A stretch of 64,000 nucleotides of DNA from JAIXWP01 sp041391745 (lineage in GTDB: Bacteria > Bacteroidota > Bacteroidia > Flavobacteriales_D > Sanyastnellaceae): contig JAWKNK010000002.1 in NCBI GenBank assembly GCA_041391745.1, positions 1 through 64,000 of the forward strand, in the 5' to 3' direction. Position numbers and translations under genes: made by a program. The notes below the pieces were generated by a model. The model made no database searches, was not told where the DNA came from, and worked only from the letters and a program-made list of their open reading frames with translations. Below, piece by piece: positions 27,370 to 36,432 of this stretch. Numbering within the stretch: position 1 is the stretch's first letter; each line of letters opens with the position of its first letter.

Positions 27370-27999
27370 ATGCCCTTGCTAATCTATCAATCCAATTTTA
27401 CGAATACTTCAAGGCTTCTCATTTGGAAGGCCATTGAGTCGACTCCTGAATTGGAAAAGATGATAGAATGGAATGAGGAACTCACTTCTAAATACGAAAG
27501 CATCAAGCTAGAAAAGCGAAGAAGAGAATGGCTTGTCGCAAGAATCTTGTTAAAAATTGCCCTTCCCGATGCCATTCTTTACTTTTTACCTTCTGGAAAA
27601 CCCATGCTGGAAGGGAGATTACATATCAGCATATCGCATTGTGGAGATTTAGGAGGGATAGTGATTTCTGAAATTCCTGTTGGCCTCGATATTCAAGGTG
27701 TAGATGAAAAACTGGAAAAAATTTCTACTCGTTTTTGTCATCCAAAAGAGCTTCACAGAGCTATGGAACAAAATGAGTTTCTAGATTATATCACCATTAT
27801 ATGGAGTGCCAAAGAAGCCGTGTTTAAGTATTTCGGTGAACAATTGACCTTCAATGAAGACATGATCATTCGGCCTTTCTCAATTGATCAAGAACAGTTA
27901 ATTTGCGATTATAAAGGCGTACATGGAGAATTCATATTTACACTTCAACACATTTTGTTAAAAGGGTATCACATCGTAATGACAGTAGGGCATGACTAG
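27370..27999 (+). CDS. 4'-phosphopantetheinyl transferase superfamily protein
   Basis: 209 residues, Sfp-type size. Transfers phosphopantetheine from CoA to a carrier-protein serine. The Mg/CoA motifs are VGLDIQGV (residues ~98-105) and WSAKEAVFKYFG (~146-157), with SISHCGDLGG before them supplying the conserved SxSH. No carrier protein or synthase is nearby. Its last 8 bases overlap the ClC gene. Confidence 0.9.
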   Translation: MPLLIYQSNFTNTSRLLIWKAIESTPELEKMIEWNEELTSKYESIKLEKRRREWLVARILLKIALPDAILYFLPSGKPMLEGRLHISISHCGDLGGIVISEIPVGLDIQGVDEKLEKISTRFCHPKELHRAMEQNEFLDYITIIWSAKEAVFKYFGEQLTFNEDMIIRPFSIDQEQLICDYKGVHGEFIFTLQHILLKGYHIVMTVGHD

Positions 28000-29152
28000 T
28001 TTATTACAAGTCTTAAAATATGGTTTAGCACTTTTAGTACTGTCGTTTTTCATTGGGGGTTATTCTGCCCTGTTCTTATACATATTAGAGCTTGTTACCG
28101 ATTTTAGAACGGAGAATATTTCGATCATTTTTCTATTGCCATTGGCAGGAGCATTTATCGCTTGGACTTATCACAAATATGGCAACGAAGTAGATGCAGG
28201 AAATTTGGTTTTTAAAGAGGTCTTTTCGGGTAAACGAAAAAATGTTCCTTTCGCAATGTATCCACTAGTTCTGGTTGGCACATGGCTCACGCATCTATTT
28301 GGAGGAAGCGCCGGTCGCGAAGGCACCGCGTTGCAAATGGGAGCTGCAGTCGCAAGCCAGTGGAGCAAACTTGATTCCTGGTGGAAGTCACATCAAGACA
28401 TTTTAATGGTAATTGGAGTAAGTGGTGGTTTTGCATCGGTATTCGGAACACCACTCGCAGGAGCCGTATTTGCTCTTGAATATTTGCGAAGAAAAGATGT
28501 GCATCACCCTGTGCTGATTATTACTGCATTTATATCTGCATTTCTATCAAATGCTGCTTGCAATATTTGGGGGATTCACCATAGCATATATGATGTGCAG
28601 CCCTTTGATTCGCTCAATCAAAATACGATTTTTCACCTTCTAATCATTGGCGTAGCTGGATCAATTGCAGGTTGGCTTTATTTGAAAATGGGAAGTGTTT
28701 TCAAAGAAACATTCACTCATTTTTTTAAAAATAAAATGTTGCGCGCATTTGTAGGCGGACTATTTATCATTGCAGTAGTACTCTTGCTTAATACCGATCG
28801 ACATATTGGATTGGGAGTTCCTTTTATTCAATCATCCTTTTTACAAAGTAGTCCGCCACAAGACTGGCTCATCAAGTTGTTGTTGACCGCATTTACATTA
28901 GCAGCTGGTTTTAGAGGAGGAGAAGTAACGCCGTTGTTCTATATCGGTGCAACCATGGCAAGTGCATTTGGATTTTATTATCCTGATGAATTATCCATTT
29001 TAGCCGCTGCAGGATTTGTTTCTGTTTTTGCATACGTTACAAAAACACCTATCGCATGTTTCCTTATGGCTATCGAATTATTTGGTGTGAGTCATGGACT
29101 AACATCTGGTATAAGTCTTTTCGTGGTGAGTTTAATCACTTGGAAACGATGA
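27992..29152 (+). CDS. ClC-type chloride channel/antiporter
   Basis: 386 residues with about ten membrane helices. The selectivity/gating motif is GGSAGREGTALQMG (residues ~104-117), including the external gating glutamate of GREG; the following GGFASVFGTPLAGAVFALE and the C-terminal AAAGFVSVFAYVTKTPIACFLMAIE are typical. Normal ClC cores are ~400-450 residues; this compact form is the bacterial voltage-gated chloride channel-like group without CBS domains. Overlaps the upstream gene by 8 bases. Confidence 0.9.
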   Translation: MTSLLQVLKYGLALLVLSFFIGGYSALFLYILELVTDFRTENISIIFLLPLAGAFIAWTYHKYGNEVDAGNLVFKEVFSGKRKNVPFAMYPLVLVGTWLTHLFGGSAGREGTALQMGAAVASQWSKLDSWWKSHQDILMVIGVSGGFASVFGTPLAGAVFALEYLRRKDVHHPVLIITAFISAFLSNAACNIWGIHHSIYDVQPFDSLNQNTIFHLLIIGVAGSIAGWLYLKMGSVFKETFTHFFKNKMLRAFVGGLFIIAVVLLLNTDRHIGLGVPFIQSSFLQSSPPQDWLIKLLLTAFTLAAGFRGGEVTPLFYIGATMASAFGFYYPDELSILAAAGFVSVFAYVTKTPIACFLMAIELFGVSHGLTSGISLFVVSLITWKR

Positions 29153-29168
29153 TTTGGCGCCTTTTTCA

Positions 29169-29248
29169 TGACACTTCTTTGACACTTCTACCACAAACAC
29201 GGTATTTTACAATTCTCTGACATAAATACCTTCAATGTGGTATCATGT
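29169..29248. promoter_or_regulatory. Repeat-rich control region upstream of the heme operon
   Basis: Contains a direct repeat TGACACTTCT at 29169-29178 and 29180-29189 (11-base period, one DNA turn), GGTATTT at 29201-29207 facing AAATACC at 29224-29230, and a further dyad ACAT-AA-ATACC / GGTAT-C-ATGT at 29220-29248. A weak -7-like GTTCTTTG follows at 29265-29272. Position suggests iron- or heme-responsive control; the regulator is not known. Confidence 0.45.
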
Positions 29249-29301
29249 TTTAAAAAAGTCACTCGTTCTTTGCGCTATCAATAATCAATTCATTTAGCAC
29301 A

Positions 29302-30543
29302 ATGCATAAAAAGCTACGTTTCATTTTAATCGGTGTCATTGCTCTGTCTAACGTGACAGCATACTCACAAGCAGTAAATGACATTGTATCGCAAGGAGCA
29401 GGATATGCCAATCAAGTTTGGTATTCACTGACGAACGACGAACAAGGGAGTGCTCCAAAAGCAGAATGGGATATCGCATTTTCAATCTCTTCATTCTCTT
29501 CATCTATTCACATCAATCCAGCAAATGGAAACATCGTAAAGGTTTATCCTGACGGGACTATCAATGACTGGGACAATGTGGACGCAACGAATTTCGAAAC
29601 TTGGGCTGAGGTCAACAACTCAGCAACGGATTGGGAATTGGGTGCATTCGATCAAAACAACTCAGGTTCTGGATTAGACTTCGGTTGGGGTGTTTATAAT
29701 CCTGTAACACACTTCGTGACGGGAGATAGTTTGTACATCGTACAAACTGGAGAAGGCACTTTGAAAAAAATCAAATTGATTAACCTGACGCTTGCTGGTG
29801 TTTACAATTTTGAAATTGCAGATATCAATGGAGACAACCACTACACAGTAGCTGTTAACAAAGCAGACTATGCAGGAAAACAATTCGGTTATTATTCCAT
29901 TGCAAACAATGAATTGCTCGATAGAGACCCTGTATCAGCTACATGGGATCTCACATTCATGCAGTACACTGAGTTTGTACCTGTAGCATACACTGTAGCC
30001 GGAGTGCTAAGTAATCCAAATGTTGAAGTACTACAAGTAGATGGTGTAAATACCGATACATTCGAAGATTGGTCTGGAGAATATTCTACTGAGAAAAATG
30101 TAATAGGATACGATTGGAAATCTTTCAACGGTGCTGGTTATGACATCACTGCTGATCGTGTTTATTTCATTCGTGATCAAGAAGGCAATATCTGGAAACT
30201 GGTTTTCACTGGTTTCGGCGGAAGTGCTACCGGCGATTATGAATTCACAAAAGAATTAATCTCTACAGCTTCTGTTGAAGATTTATCTTCAACGTCTATT
30301 CTTCAAGTGTATCCAAATCCTACTACAGATGTTTTGAATATTGTAACAGACAACAAGAACAACATCAATAATCAGTTGATTATTTCAGACATCAATGGTC
30401 GCGTTGTAATGCAAGAAAACTTAGTTGCTATCCAAGGTTTGCAGAACAATACATTAAACGTCAGCAACCTATCACAAGGCCTTTATTTCCTCACTATCTC
30501 TAATTCTCTCTCTTCTGAAACAGTAAAGTTTCAAGTGAGATAA
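29302..30543 (+). CDS. HmuY-like heme-binding protein with T9SS sorting domain
   Basis: 413 residues: signal peptide ending VTAYSQA (residue ~25), an HmuY-like region (KAEWDIAFSISSF, NGNIVKVYPDG, later ATWDLTFMQYTEF and VIGYDWKSFNGAGYDI) and a C-terminal type A T9SS domain (VYPNPTTDVL, ISDINGRVVM, LSQGLYFLTI). HmuY proteins take heme from host or environmental hemoproteins and pass it to a TonB receptor. Assignment rests on the WD(I/L)xF pattern, paralogy with the lipoprotein at 36429-37382, and its place as first gene of a hmu operon. One base separates it from hmuT. It is expected on the cell surface or free in the medium. Confidence 0.8.
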   Translation: MHKKLRFILIGVIALSNVTAYSQAVNDIVSQGAGYANQVWYSLTNDEQGSAPKAEWDIAFSISSFSSSIHINPANGNIVKVYPDGTINDWDNVDATNFETWAEVNNSATDWELGAFDQNNSGSGLDFGWGVYNPVTHFVTGDSLYIVQTGEGTLKKIKLINLTLAGVYNFEIADINGDNHYTVAVNKADYAGKQFGYYSIANNELLDRDPVSATWDLTFMQYTEFVPVAYTVAGVLSNPNVEVLQVDGVNTDTFEDWSGEYSTEKNVIGYDWKSFNGAGYDITADRVYFIRDQEGNIWKLVFTGFGGSATGDYEFTKELISTASVEDLSSTSILQVYPNPTTDVLNIVTDNKNNINNQLIISDINGRVVMQENLVAIQGLQNNTLNVSNLSQGLYFLTISNSLSSETVKFQVR

Positions 30544-30544
30544 G

Positions 30545-31375
30545 ATGAGGATATTTATCATACTATTCGCAACGATTGGACTTTGGAGTTGTGCTCCAAA
30601 GTCCAAAGTTGACGAATCATCTAAAAAGCGAATTGTTTCATTGAATGGAGCCATCACAGAAACAATTTATGCACTCAATCAAGGAGACAACTTAGTTGGA
30701 GTTGATGTTACATCAACCTATCCTGCAGAAGTTGATCAAGTTGAAAAACTTGGTTACGTTCGTTCGGTAAATCTGGAAAAAATCATTTCACTCGAACCTG
30801 ATTTTGTTTTAGCGAACGATGGAGAAATTTCGCAAGAGCAAATTCAAACGCTTCAATCAGCGGGGATTCTCGTGGATGTGATCAAAAGAAAATATTCCGT
30901 AGATGGAACTATTGAAATGATTCAAAACATTGGTGAACTTTTCGATGAAAAAGACAAAGCCAGTGCGTTAATCAATGAAATTAAACTCGATAGTTTAATT
31001 ACCCCAGTGCAACCGAAGAAGGTGTTGTTCATTTACTCTAGAGGCCCTGGTAATTTGCTTGTTGCAGGAACTAACACTCCGGCATCTGCCATCATAGAAT
31101 TAGCGCTTGGAAAAAATGCCATCACCGACGTAGAAGGTTATGTTCCACTCAATGTAGAATATCTCATCAAAACTAATCCAGATTATATCTTGATGTTCGA
31201 TTCTGGATTAGAAAGTTTAGGTGGCAAAGATGCGCTTACCGCTATTGAAGGAATTTCACAAACAAATGCATGGAAAAATGACAATATCATTTCCATGGAA
31301 GGTCATTTACTCGCTGGATTCGGACCTCGTGTTCATATCGCAGCAACCGCTTTGAACAAGCTACTTTATAATTGA
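30545..31375 (+). CDS. hmuT: Heme ABC transporter substrate-binding lipoprotein
   Basis: 276 residues. Lipobox LWSC (Cys16) predicts a lipid-anchored periplasmic protein. The fold is the helical-backbone cluster A/class III type: RIVSLNGAITETIYAL, VGVDVTSTYPAEVDQV, SLEPDFVLANDGE, GFGPRVHIAATAL. These are characteristic of HmuT-type hemin-binding proteins. It hands heme to HmuUV. Its stop overlaps the TTG start of hmuU. Confidence 0.92.
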   Translation: MRIFIILFATIGLWSCAPKSKVDESSKKRIVSLNGAITETIYALNQGDNLVGVDVTSTYPAEVDQVEKLGYVRSVNLEKIISLEPDFVLANDGEISQEQIQTLQSAGILVDVIKRKYSVDGTIEMIQNIGELFDEKDKASALINEIKLDSLITPVQPKKVLFIYSRGPGNLLVAGTNTPASAIIELALGKNAITDVEGYVPLNVEYLIKTNPDYILMFDSGLESLGGKDALTAIEGISQTNAWKNDNIISMEGHLLAGFGPRVHIAATALNKLLYN

Positions 31376-32394
31376 TTCTTATAAAAAAATATGCTACTGC
31401 AATAATAGCGTCTTTGCTATTGTTGGCTTCGATCGCGTCGTTGATGATCGGTGTAATTCACATCAGCATCAGCGACCTTTCGAACTATTTTATGCATAAA
31501 ATCAATTTATCGGATCAGCATTCATACGTATTAGAGAGTATCCGATTTCCGAGAACATTAGGTGCCATTTTGGTTGGTGCGTTGCTTTCACTTTCAGGCT
31601 TGGTTTTGCAAGCAGCAATGAAAAATGATTTGGCAGAACCTTCTTTGCTTGGTGTTTCAACAGGAGCGTCTTTCTCCACCAGCATTGCCATTGTTTTAGT
31701 CCCTACATTGAGTATTCCATTTCTCTATAATGGTTCACCTATTGTATTCGCATTCGTTGGATCACTATTCACCGTAATCATCTTATCACGACTTTCCACT
31801 ATCGGCTATAAAACAGACGTGTCTCAATTGATTTTAACAGGTGTTGCAATTAACGCGCTTGCGGGGGCTGGAACTGGACTTATGAATTTTCTTAGCGACG
31901 ATGAGCAACTACGCACTATTTCTTTTTGGATGATGGGAAGTTTAAGTGGAATGTCTGTGTTCAAGTTGAGCGTACTTTCATTCACGCTCGTTTGTTGTTT
32001 CTTATTTTTTCAAATAAATTTTAAGAAATTAAATCTGCTTACACTAGGAGAAAACGAGGCACAATCTCTAGGAATGAACGTTGAACTTTTCAAGAAAAAA
32101 ATTATCATCCTTGTGAGTTTAGCCGTGGGTACTACCGTTGCCTTTTGTGGCGTGATTGGCTTCGTAGGCCTTGTGGTTCCTCATGTATCTAGAATACTTC
32201 TTGGTAATGACCATAAGAAAAATATCCCCGCAACGGTACTTCTGGGGTCGCTGCTTTTACTAGTGGCTGATATTATCTCTCGTGTTATTGTTCTTCCTGC
32301 AGAACTTCCCATAGGAATTGTAACCGCCATGATTGGCGCGCCCTTTTTTATTCATCTATTAAGACGAAATCAGAAACGACTGCAGGCATGTTAA
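31372..32394 (+). CDS. hmuU: Heme ABC transporter permease
   Basis: 340 residues of the FecCD/BtuC family with about ten membrane helices. Typical pieces: ESIRFPRTLGAILVGALLSLSG, NDLAEPSLLGVSTGA, and GFVGLVVPHVSRILLGNDHK, which contacts the ATPase. The start is TTG at 31372 overlapping the hmuT stop (TTGA). It overlaps hmuV by 7 bases. Confidence 0.93.
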   Translation: MILIKKYATAIIASLLLLASIASLMIGVIHISISDLSNYFMHKINLSDQHSYVLESIRFPRTLGAILVGALLSLSGLVLQAAMKNDLAEPSLLGVSTGASFSTSIAIVLVPTLSIPFLYNGSPIVFAFVGSLFTVIILSRLSTIGYKTDVSQLILTGVAINALAGAGTGLMNFLSDDEQLRTISFWMMGSLSGMSVFKLSVLSFTLVCCFLFFQINFKKLNLLTLGENEAQSLGMNVELFKKKIIILVSLAVGTTVAFCGVIGFVGLVVPHVSRILLGNDHKKNIPATVLLGSLLLLVADIISRVIVLPAELPIGIVTAMIGAPFFIHLLRRNQKRLQAC

Positions 32395-33170
32395 AAATTG
32401 AACACTTAAGCTACGAGACACCGAGAAAAAAAATCCTAGACAATATCCAATTTCAAATCGAGGCTGGAGAAATCTTGGGAATAATAGGTCCAAATGGAGC
32501 GGGAAAATCCACATTGCTCAAACTTTTGAGTAGTGAAATTGCACTCCAAACGGGCAGTGTTTACTGGCAGAATCAACATATTGATAGTATAGCGATAGAA
32601 GAAATTGCACAGTCTCGAGCGGTGCACCGACAGCACAGTTCTACTTCTCATAATTTCTCTGTTTATGAAATGGTAATGATGGGCCGATACCCTCATTTCC
32701 GCAAAAGTCCACGGCCGATTGATGAGTTTATTGTCGAACAAGAATTGATGTCGGGAGGCATTGCAGAACTTGCAGAAAAGCCCTTTAAGAATCTTTCGGG
32801 GGGTGAACAACAACGTGTAACATTAAGCAGAGCATTCTCTCAATTAAGAGAGGAAGAACATAACCAAGAGAGGAAGCTTTTGATTCTCGACGAGCCTTTG
32901 AATCACCTCGACTTAAAGCATGTTTACGAATTAGTGGAGCGAATTAAAAGCTTTGTAAAAAAGGGACATATAGCAATTGTCGTACTACATGACATCCAAA
33001 TCGCCGCCACAATATCCGATAAAATCCTTGCACTCAAAAATGGGAAAGCATGTGCTTTCGGAACACCTCGTCAAGTGCTTACCGCTTCATTCATGAAAAA
33101 TTGTTTTGAAGTGAATGCCACCATCAATCACCATCAAAACAATTGGCACATATCCATCGATCATCATTAA
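32388..33170 (+). CDS. hmuV: Heme ABC transporter ATP-binding protein
   Basis: 260 residues. Walker A GPNGAGKST at 34-42, signature LSGGEQQRV, Walker B LLILDEPLNHLD, and H-loop VLHD. QHSSTSHNFSVYEMVMMGRYPH is the usual Q-loop region of HmuV/FecE-type ATPases. It drives import of heme through HmuU. 18 bases separate it from hmuS. Confidence 0.93.
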   Translation: MLKIEHLSYETPRKKILDNIQFQIEAGEILGIIGPNGAGKSTLLKLLSSEIALQTGSVYWQNQHIDSIAIEEIAQSRAVHRQHSSTSHNFSVYEMVMMGRYPHFRKSPRPIDEFIVEQELMSGGIAELAEKPFKNLSGGEQQRVTLSRAFSQLREEEHNQERKLLILDEPLNHLDLKHVYELVERIKSFVKKGHIAIVVLHDIQIAATISDKILALKNGKACAFGTPRQVLTASFMKNCFEVNATINHHQNNWHISIDHH

Positions 33171-33188
33171 CTCAATAATTAAATTAAA

Positions 33189-34223
33189 ATGTCAGTAATA
33201 GAAAAGAGCTTGAAAGAGCAATGGAATGAGCTACTGGCTCAGCAACCCAAACTGCGAATTCGCAATGCCGCAGAAATCCTGGGCGTAACAGAACTGGAAC
33301 TTCTTGTAACAACAGATTACATCACTCCACTTCAAAACAACTATAAAGAAATCTTGACCGCGGTTGGTCAGTTAGGAACTGTAATGGCACTAACTAGAAA
33401 CGATAGTGCCGTTCATGAGGTTAAAGGTGAATATGACAAACCCGATTTCAACCCAGGACCAGTGGGCCTTTTCCTTGGTGAACTGATTGATTTGCGCATA
33501 TTTTTCAGTACTTGGAAGTATGCTTTTGCAGCAAATGAAGATGGCCGTAAGAGTTTACAATTCTTTGACAAATACGGGCGCGCTGTGCACAAAATTTACA
33601 TCACCGAAAAATCGGACGAAAACGCCTACAACCAACTCGTGGAGCAATACCGCACATACATCACAGGAGACTACGTAATTGAGCCTTTGCCGATGCCCGA
33701 AACATTTAAAAACGTTTCGGAAATAGATGTTCCTGCGTTCAAAAATGATTGGTTGAACATGAAGGACACGCATGAATTTTTTGGAATGCTGAAAAAACAT
33801 GGCATTTCAAGAACAGATGCCTTGTCCAATGCTCCAGAGTGTAACTATGCTACTCAAGTTGGACCAGAAACAGTAAAAGCCATGCTTGAAGAAGCTTCAG
33901 AGACCAAGACACCCATCATGTGTTTTGTTGGAAATCCGGGTATGATACAAATCTATAGTGGTACTGTTTCTCGTATAGTAGATATGGAAGAATGGATAAA
34001 TGTGTTGGATCCAACATTCAATCTTCACTTGAAGAAAAAGGACATTGCCCAAACTTGGGTGGTTCGCAAACCTTCTGAAGATGGTATCGTTACGAGCATC
34101 GAGGTATTTGATGCTGCTGGAGAACTTATCGTTCAGTTTTTTGGAAAAAGAAAACCGGGAATACCTGAGTTGACAGAATGGAGATCAATTGTTGCAAATG
34201 TTGAGTCAAGTTTTAAAATATAG
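33189..34223 (+). CDS. hmuS: HmuS/HemS-type cytoplasmic heme-handling protein
   Basis: 344 residues made of two tandem HemS/ChuS repeats (N-terminal half with NAAEILGVTELELLV and MALTRNDSAVHEVKGEY; C-terminal half with GISRTDALSNAPE and MCFVGNPGMIQIYSG). These proteins bind incoming heme and degrade or deliver it (hemin-degrading factor). Full length for the family. It overlaps the TonB receptor gene. Confidence 0.93.
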   Translation: MSVIEKSLKEQWNELLAQQPKLRIRNAAEILGVTELELLVTTDYITPLQNNYKEILTAVGQLGTVMALTRNDSAVHEVKGEYDKPDFNPGPVGLFLGELIDLRIFFSTWKYAFAANEDGRKSLQFFDKYGRAVHKIYITEKSDENAYNQLVEQYRTYITGDYVIEPLPMPETFKNVSEIDVPAFKNDWLNMKDTHEFFGMLKKHGISRTDALSNAPECNYATQVGPETVKAMLEEASETKTPIMCFVGNPGMIQIYSGTVSRIVDMEEWINVLDPTFNLHLKKKDIAQTWVVRKPSEDGIVTSIEVFDAAGELIVQFFGKRKPGIPELTEWRSIVANVESSFKI

Positions 34224-36432
34224 TTGGATAGTATTACTTATTGGCTTGGGTGTTCAGGTGAACGCCCAAGCTGATTTGTATTTTATCGATTTCGAAGATC
34301 AAATCTCCATTCCAGGAGTATTGGTGGATATTTCAAACGATGTGAAAATATCATCTGATGGAGATGGCCACGTCGTAATTCCGAAACAGATGTTTGCAGG
34401 CAAAGACAGTTTGTGTGCTACCATCCGTTTGGTGGGTTACGAAACTAGAAACATTTGTTTCAATCAGAGCATTCAAACCTTCGAGCTGCACTCTCTCGAC
34501 AATATGATGACCGCAGTTGTAGTTACGGCTCAACACGATCAGGTGCGTGTGGATCAGAGCATTCACAAATTAAAAGTAATAGACAGAAAGAGAATAGATC
34601 AACTTGCAGCAATCAACCTCGAAGATGTATTGATGCAAGAGCTCAACATGCGCGTAGGTCAAGATGCTATTCTGGGCAGTGGAATCTCGATTCAAGGTTT
34701 GAGTAGTTCTAATGTAAAGATTTTGATCGACGGCGTTCCGGTTATAGGTCGCATAGATGGTGGAATAGATTTACGTCAAATCAACTTGGCGAATGTTGAA
34801 CGAATTGAAATTGTGCAAGGACCTTTGAGTGTTCAATTTGGTACCGATGCCATAGCGGGAACGATCAACATTATCACTCGAAAAAATACAGGTGAAAAGT
34901 ACAATGTTCAAGCAAAGACTTATGCTGAGAGCATTGGGACATGGAATAACATGCTTTCTTTTACCAAAAATGTAGGGAAAGGGTATATAGGAATTGATGC
35001 TACAAGAAATCAATTTGATGGATGGGCAGCGAATGAAAAGTGGAACGACACATTTAGTCCATGGATTGCAGATAGTACTCGTTTCAAAACTTGGAAACCT
35101 CGACTTCAACATATCGTTGCTGTTCGTGGAGGTGTAAGAAATGAGAAAAACGATTTGAACATTACCCTTCAAACTTTCGACGAAACCATCATCAACAGAG
35201 GTTTGCCGAGAGCACCATTTGGAGAAACCGCTTTTGACGACCGCTATCATACGACACGTCATGATATTCGTGCCAATTACAATCGCCAATGGAGTAATCG
35301 CTGGAAATCACAACAGGTATTTGCATACAATTATTATCAACGTATAAAAAATACTGTACTCACAGATTTAACTGATTTGTCAGATGTATTGGTTGCTACC
35401 GAAGGTGCTCAAGACACCTCACGATTCGATCTTTACATGAGTCGTGGTTCTATGTTCTATTATCCACGCAATGAAAAATTCTCCTTTGAATTTGGATATG
35501 ATTTAAACTATGAAACAACAGTAGGTAGAAGAATTGATGGACAAACGAAATCCATTGGTGACTATGCAGGATATGCCACTTCTCAAATTCAGCTTTCTAA
35601 AAGAATCAATTTAAAACCTGCAGTTCGTTGGGGACATAACACAGCATATGATATGCCCGTTATTCCTTCTTTGAATATCATGTGGCAAAAAGATAATGTG
35701 AGTTGGAGAGCATCTTATGCTAGAGGGTTCAGAGCACCATCACTGAAAGAACTATACTTCTTCTTTGTAGATGTGAATCACAACATTCAAGGTAGTACAA
35801 ATTTGAATGCGGAGCAGAGCAATCAATATCAAACTTCCGTGAATTGGAAAAAAGAACACAAAGGATATTTCTACCGTGTAGATGCGACTGGATTTTTTAA
35901 TGATGTAGAAAACCTGATTACACTTGCTCAATCCGAAAATACACTTTACACTTATATCAATGTTGGCAGTTTCAAAACCTATGGATATAATGCAGAGCTA
36001 AACATCTATAGAGGTAATTGGAAAACCACGTTCGCCTTTGCTGGAACAACTCGGATACAAGGCATCTCAGATGCTAACAAAGCCCTAACCGCTCACGAAG
36101 GAACTTTGGCATTGACGTGGATTTCATCCGATAAAAAATGGAACGCCCAACTCTTCAATCGTATCATTGGAAGCACTCCGAATTACATTCAGACTTCGGA
36201 AAACACCTATGAGTTGATCAAAGGGCAGGGCTATACCATGACAGATTTCAATGTACAATACGCTTTGAAACAATTCAGATTTACACTCGGTGTAAAGAAT
36301 CTATTGGATGTACAAAACATAAACACTGCTTCAACAGGTGGCGCGCACACTGCAGGCTCTGGACAAGCGCTTATTGCCTCTGGTAGAAATTTCTTTGCTT
36401 CTATTCAATTCAACTTAAGTAAGAAAAAATGA
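34198..36432 (+). CDS. hmuR: TonB-dependent outer-membrane heme receptor (HmuR-like)
   Basis: 744 residues from ATG 34198 (a TTG at 34189 is also in frame). Signal peptide ends VQVNAQA; a short carboxypeptidase-regulatory-like N-terminal domain is followed by the plug (INLEDVLMQELNMRVGQDAI, IVQGPLSVQFGTDAIAGTINI) and the 22-strand barrel. The heme-receptor box FRAPSLKELYFFF is followed by a His in VNHNIQGSTNLNAE, close to the FRAP-His-NPNL arrangement used for heme. It overlaps hmuS by 26 bases and the next gene by 4. Confidence 0.9.
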   Translation: MLSQVLKYSWIVLLIGLGVQVNAQADLYFIDFEDQISIPGVLVDISNDVKISSDGDGHVVIPKQMFAGKDSLCATIRLVGYETRNICFNQSIQTFELHSLDNMMTAVVVTAQHDQVRVDQSIHKLKVIDRKRIDQLAAINLEDVLMQELNMRVGQDAILGSGISIQGLSSSNVKILIDGVPVIGRIDGGIDLRQINLANVERIEIVQGPLSVQFGTDAIAGTINIITRKNTGEKYNVQAKTYAESIGTWNNMLSFTKNVGKGYIGIDATRNQFDGWAANEKWNDTFSPWIADSTRFKTWKPRLQHIVAVRGGVRNEKNDLNITLQTFDETIINRGLPRAPFGETAFDDRYHTTRHDIRANYNRQWSNRWKSQQVFAYNYYQRIKNTVLTDLTDLSDVLVATEGAQDTSRFDLYMSRGSMFYYPRNEKFSFEFGYDLNYETTVGRRIDGQTKSIGDYAGYATSQIQLSKRINLKPAVRWGHNTAYDMPVIPSLNIMWQKDNVSWRASYARGFRAPSLKELYFFFVDVNHNIQGSTNLNAEQSNQYQTSVNWKKEHKGYFYRVDATGFFNDVENLITLAQSENTLYTYINVGSFKTYGYNAELNIYRGNWKTTFAFAGTTRIQGISDANKALTAHEGTLALTWISSDKKWNAQLFNRIIGSTPNYIQTSENTYELIKGQGYTMTDFNVQYALKQFRFTLGVKNLLDVQNINTASTGGAHTAGSGQALIASGRNFFASIQFNLSKKK

